Shown here: positions 14,192 through 14,330 of the stretch, piece by piece
How positions within the stretch are numbered: position 1 is the stretch's first letter
Layout of the letters: each line of letters starts with the position of its first letter
NCBI GenBank assembly: GCA_025357775.1
Contig: JANXOQ010000113.1
Span: 1-14,330 of the forward strand
Origin: Ferruginibacter sp.
GTDB taxonomy: Bacteria; Bacteroidota; Bacteroidia; Chitinophagales; Chitinophagaceae
Length of the DNA stretch: 14,330 nucleotides
Direction of reading: 5' to 3'
Translations under genes and position numbers: made by a program
The notes under the pieces: model-generated
Databases searched by the model: none
Told to the model about the DNA's origin: nothing
The model's input: the letters and a program-made list of their open reading frames with translations, nothing else

Positions 14192-14330
14192 CTCGGATGG
14201 ATAGATTGTTAGCCGCTTCGGGCGTGACGAAATGTAGAAGGTAGCCGCTCTGCCGTTCTTTGAGTAGCTTACGATCTGTGATGCGGATAAGACGGAATGT
14301 TTTGGAAAAGGTTTCTTTGTTCAGTGTGCG
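14112..14330 (-). CDS. C-terminal end of an unrecognised protein in foreign-looking DNA, open at the window edge
   Basis: The frame is open from the last base of the window to TAG at 14112-14114 (72 codons). The first 57 residues, such as FRLIRITDRKLLKERQSGY and VTPEAANNLSIRVSKSYKGK, use GC-rich codons (cgt, cgc, ctc, acg, gcg) unlike the A/T-ending codons elsewhere. They read as real protein, with balanced charge and no stop. The last 15 residues lie in AT-rich DNA belonging to the opposite-strand gene, so the true end was probably elsewhere. I do not recognise the protein. It may be part of a mobile element or a piece of another genome. Confidence 0.35.
   Translation of the reverse strand, partial: RTLNKETFSKTFRLIRITDRKLLKERQSGYLLHFVTPEAANNLSIRVSKSYKGKLISDIVKDLHKNFLELYY

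Overview
The window is about two-thirds A+T. Its clearest promoter-like sites have the Bacteroidota form (TTTG about 20 bases before TAnnTTTG) rather than sigma70 boxes. Together with the protein types (a pyrroline-5-carboxylate reductase with a TTPKG motif, an ABC-F protein, a lipoprotein with a Cys-Lys-Lys start and a PHP-type DnaE), this points to a low-GC Bacteroidota genome, plausibly Chitinophagales. The lineage is an inference from style, not a measured placement.

Left part (1-4437): an accessory, defence-like segment. It opens with the C-terminal end of a larger protein carrying an AlbA_2 (Schlafen-type) domain, preceded by a short tail resembling the end of type IIG restriction-modification proteins. 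Two small unrecognised genes follow. Next is a three-gene module that reads as toxin - antitoxin - SecB-like chaperone (TAC). The toxin gene overlaps the XRE antitoxin by 14 bases, and the chaperone starts 3 bases after the antitoxin stop. The toxin reading frame is broken by one in-frame TAA, while antitoxin and chaperone are intact. After a GC-rich patch of hairpins comes a complete IS630-type element of about 1.1 kb. It has 22-base inverted repeats and a full DD34E catalytic triad, but the transposase is split by what look like two one-base deletions.

Middle part (4438-9554): ordinary chromosomal genes on the plus strand: an ABC-F translation factor, a secreted lipoprotein of unknown function with an internal duplication, proC (proline biosynthesis) 16 bases after it, and an A-type iron-sulfur carrier followed by a good intrinsic terminator.

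Right part (9555-14330): dnaE, the replicative DNA polymerase III alpha subunit, on the minus strand. It keeps all nine metal ligands of the PHP domain as well as the polymerase aspartates. A small exported protein follows on the plus strand. Its C-terminus is lost where base composition jumps from AT-rich to about 50% GC near 14158; the last 170 bases read as foreign coding sequence on the minus strand. That is either the edge of an inserted element or an assembly join.

The most interesting item is the TAC module with a disabled toxin, next to the AlbA_2 gene and a decaying insertion sequence. It looks like a defence locus being inactivated.
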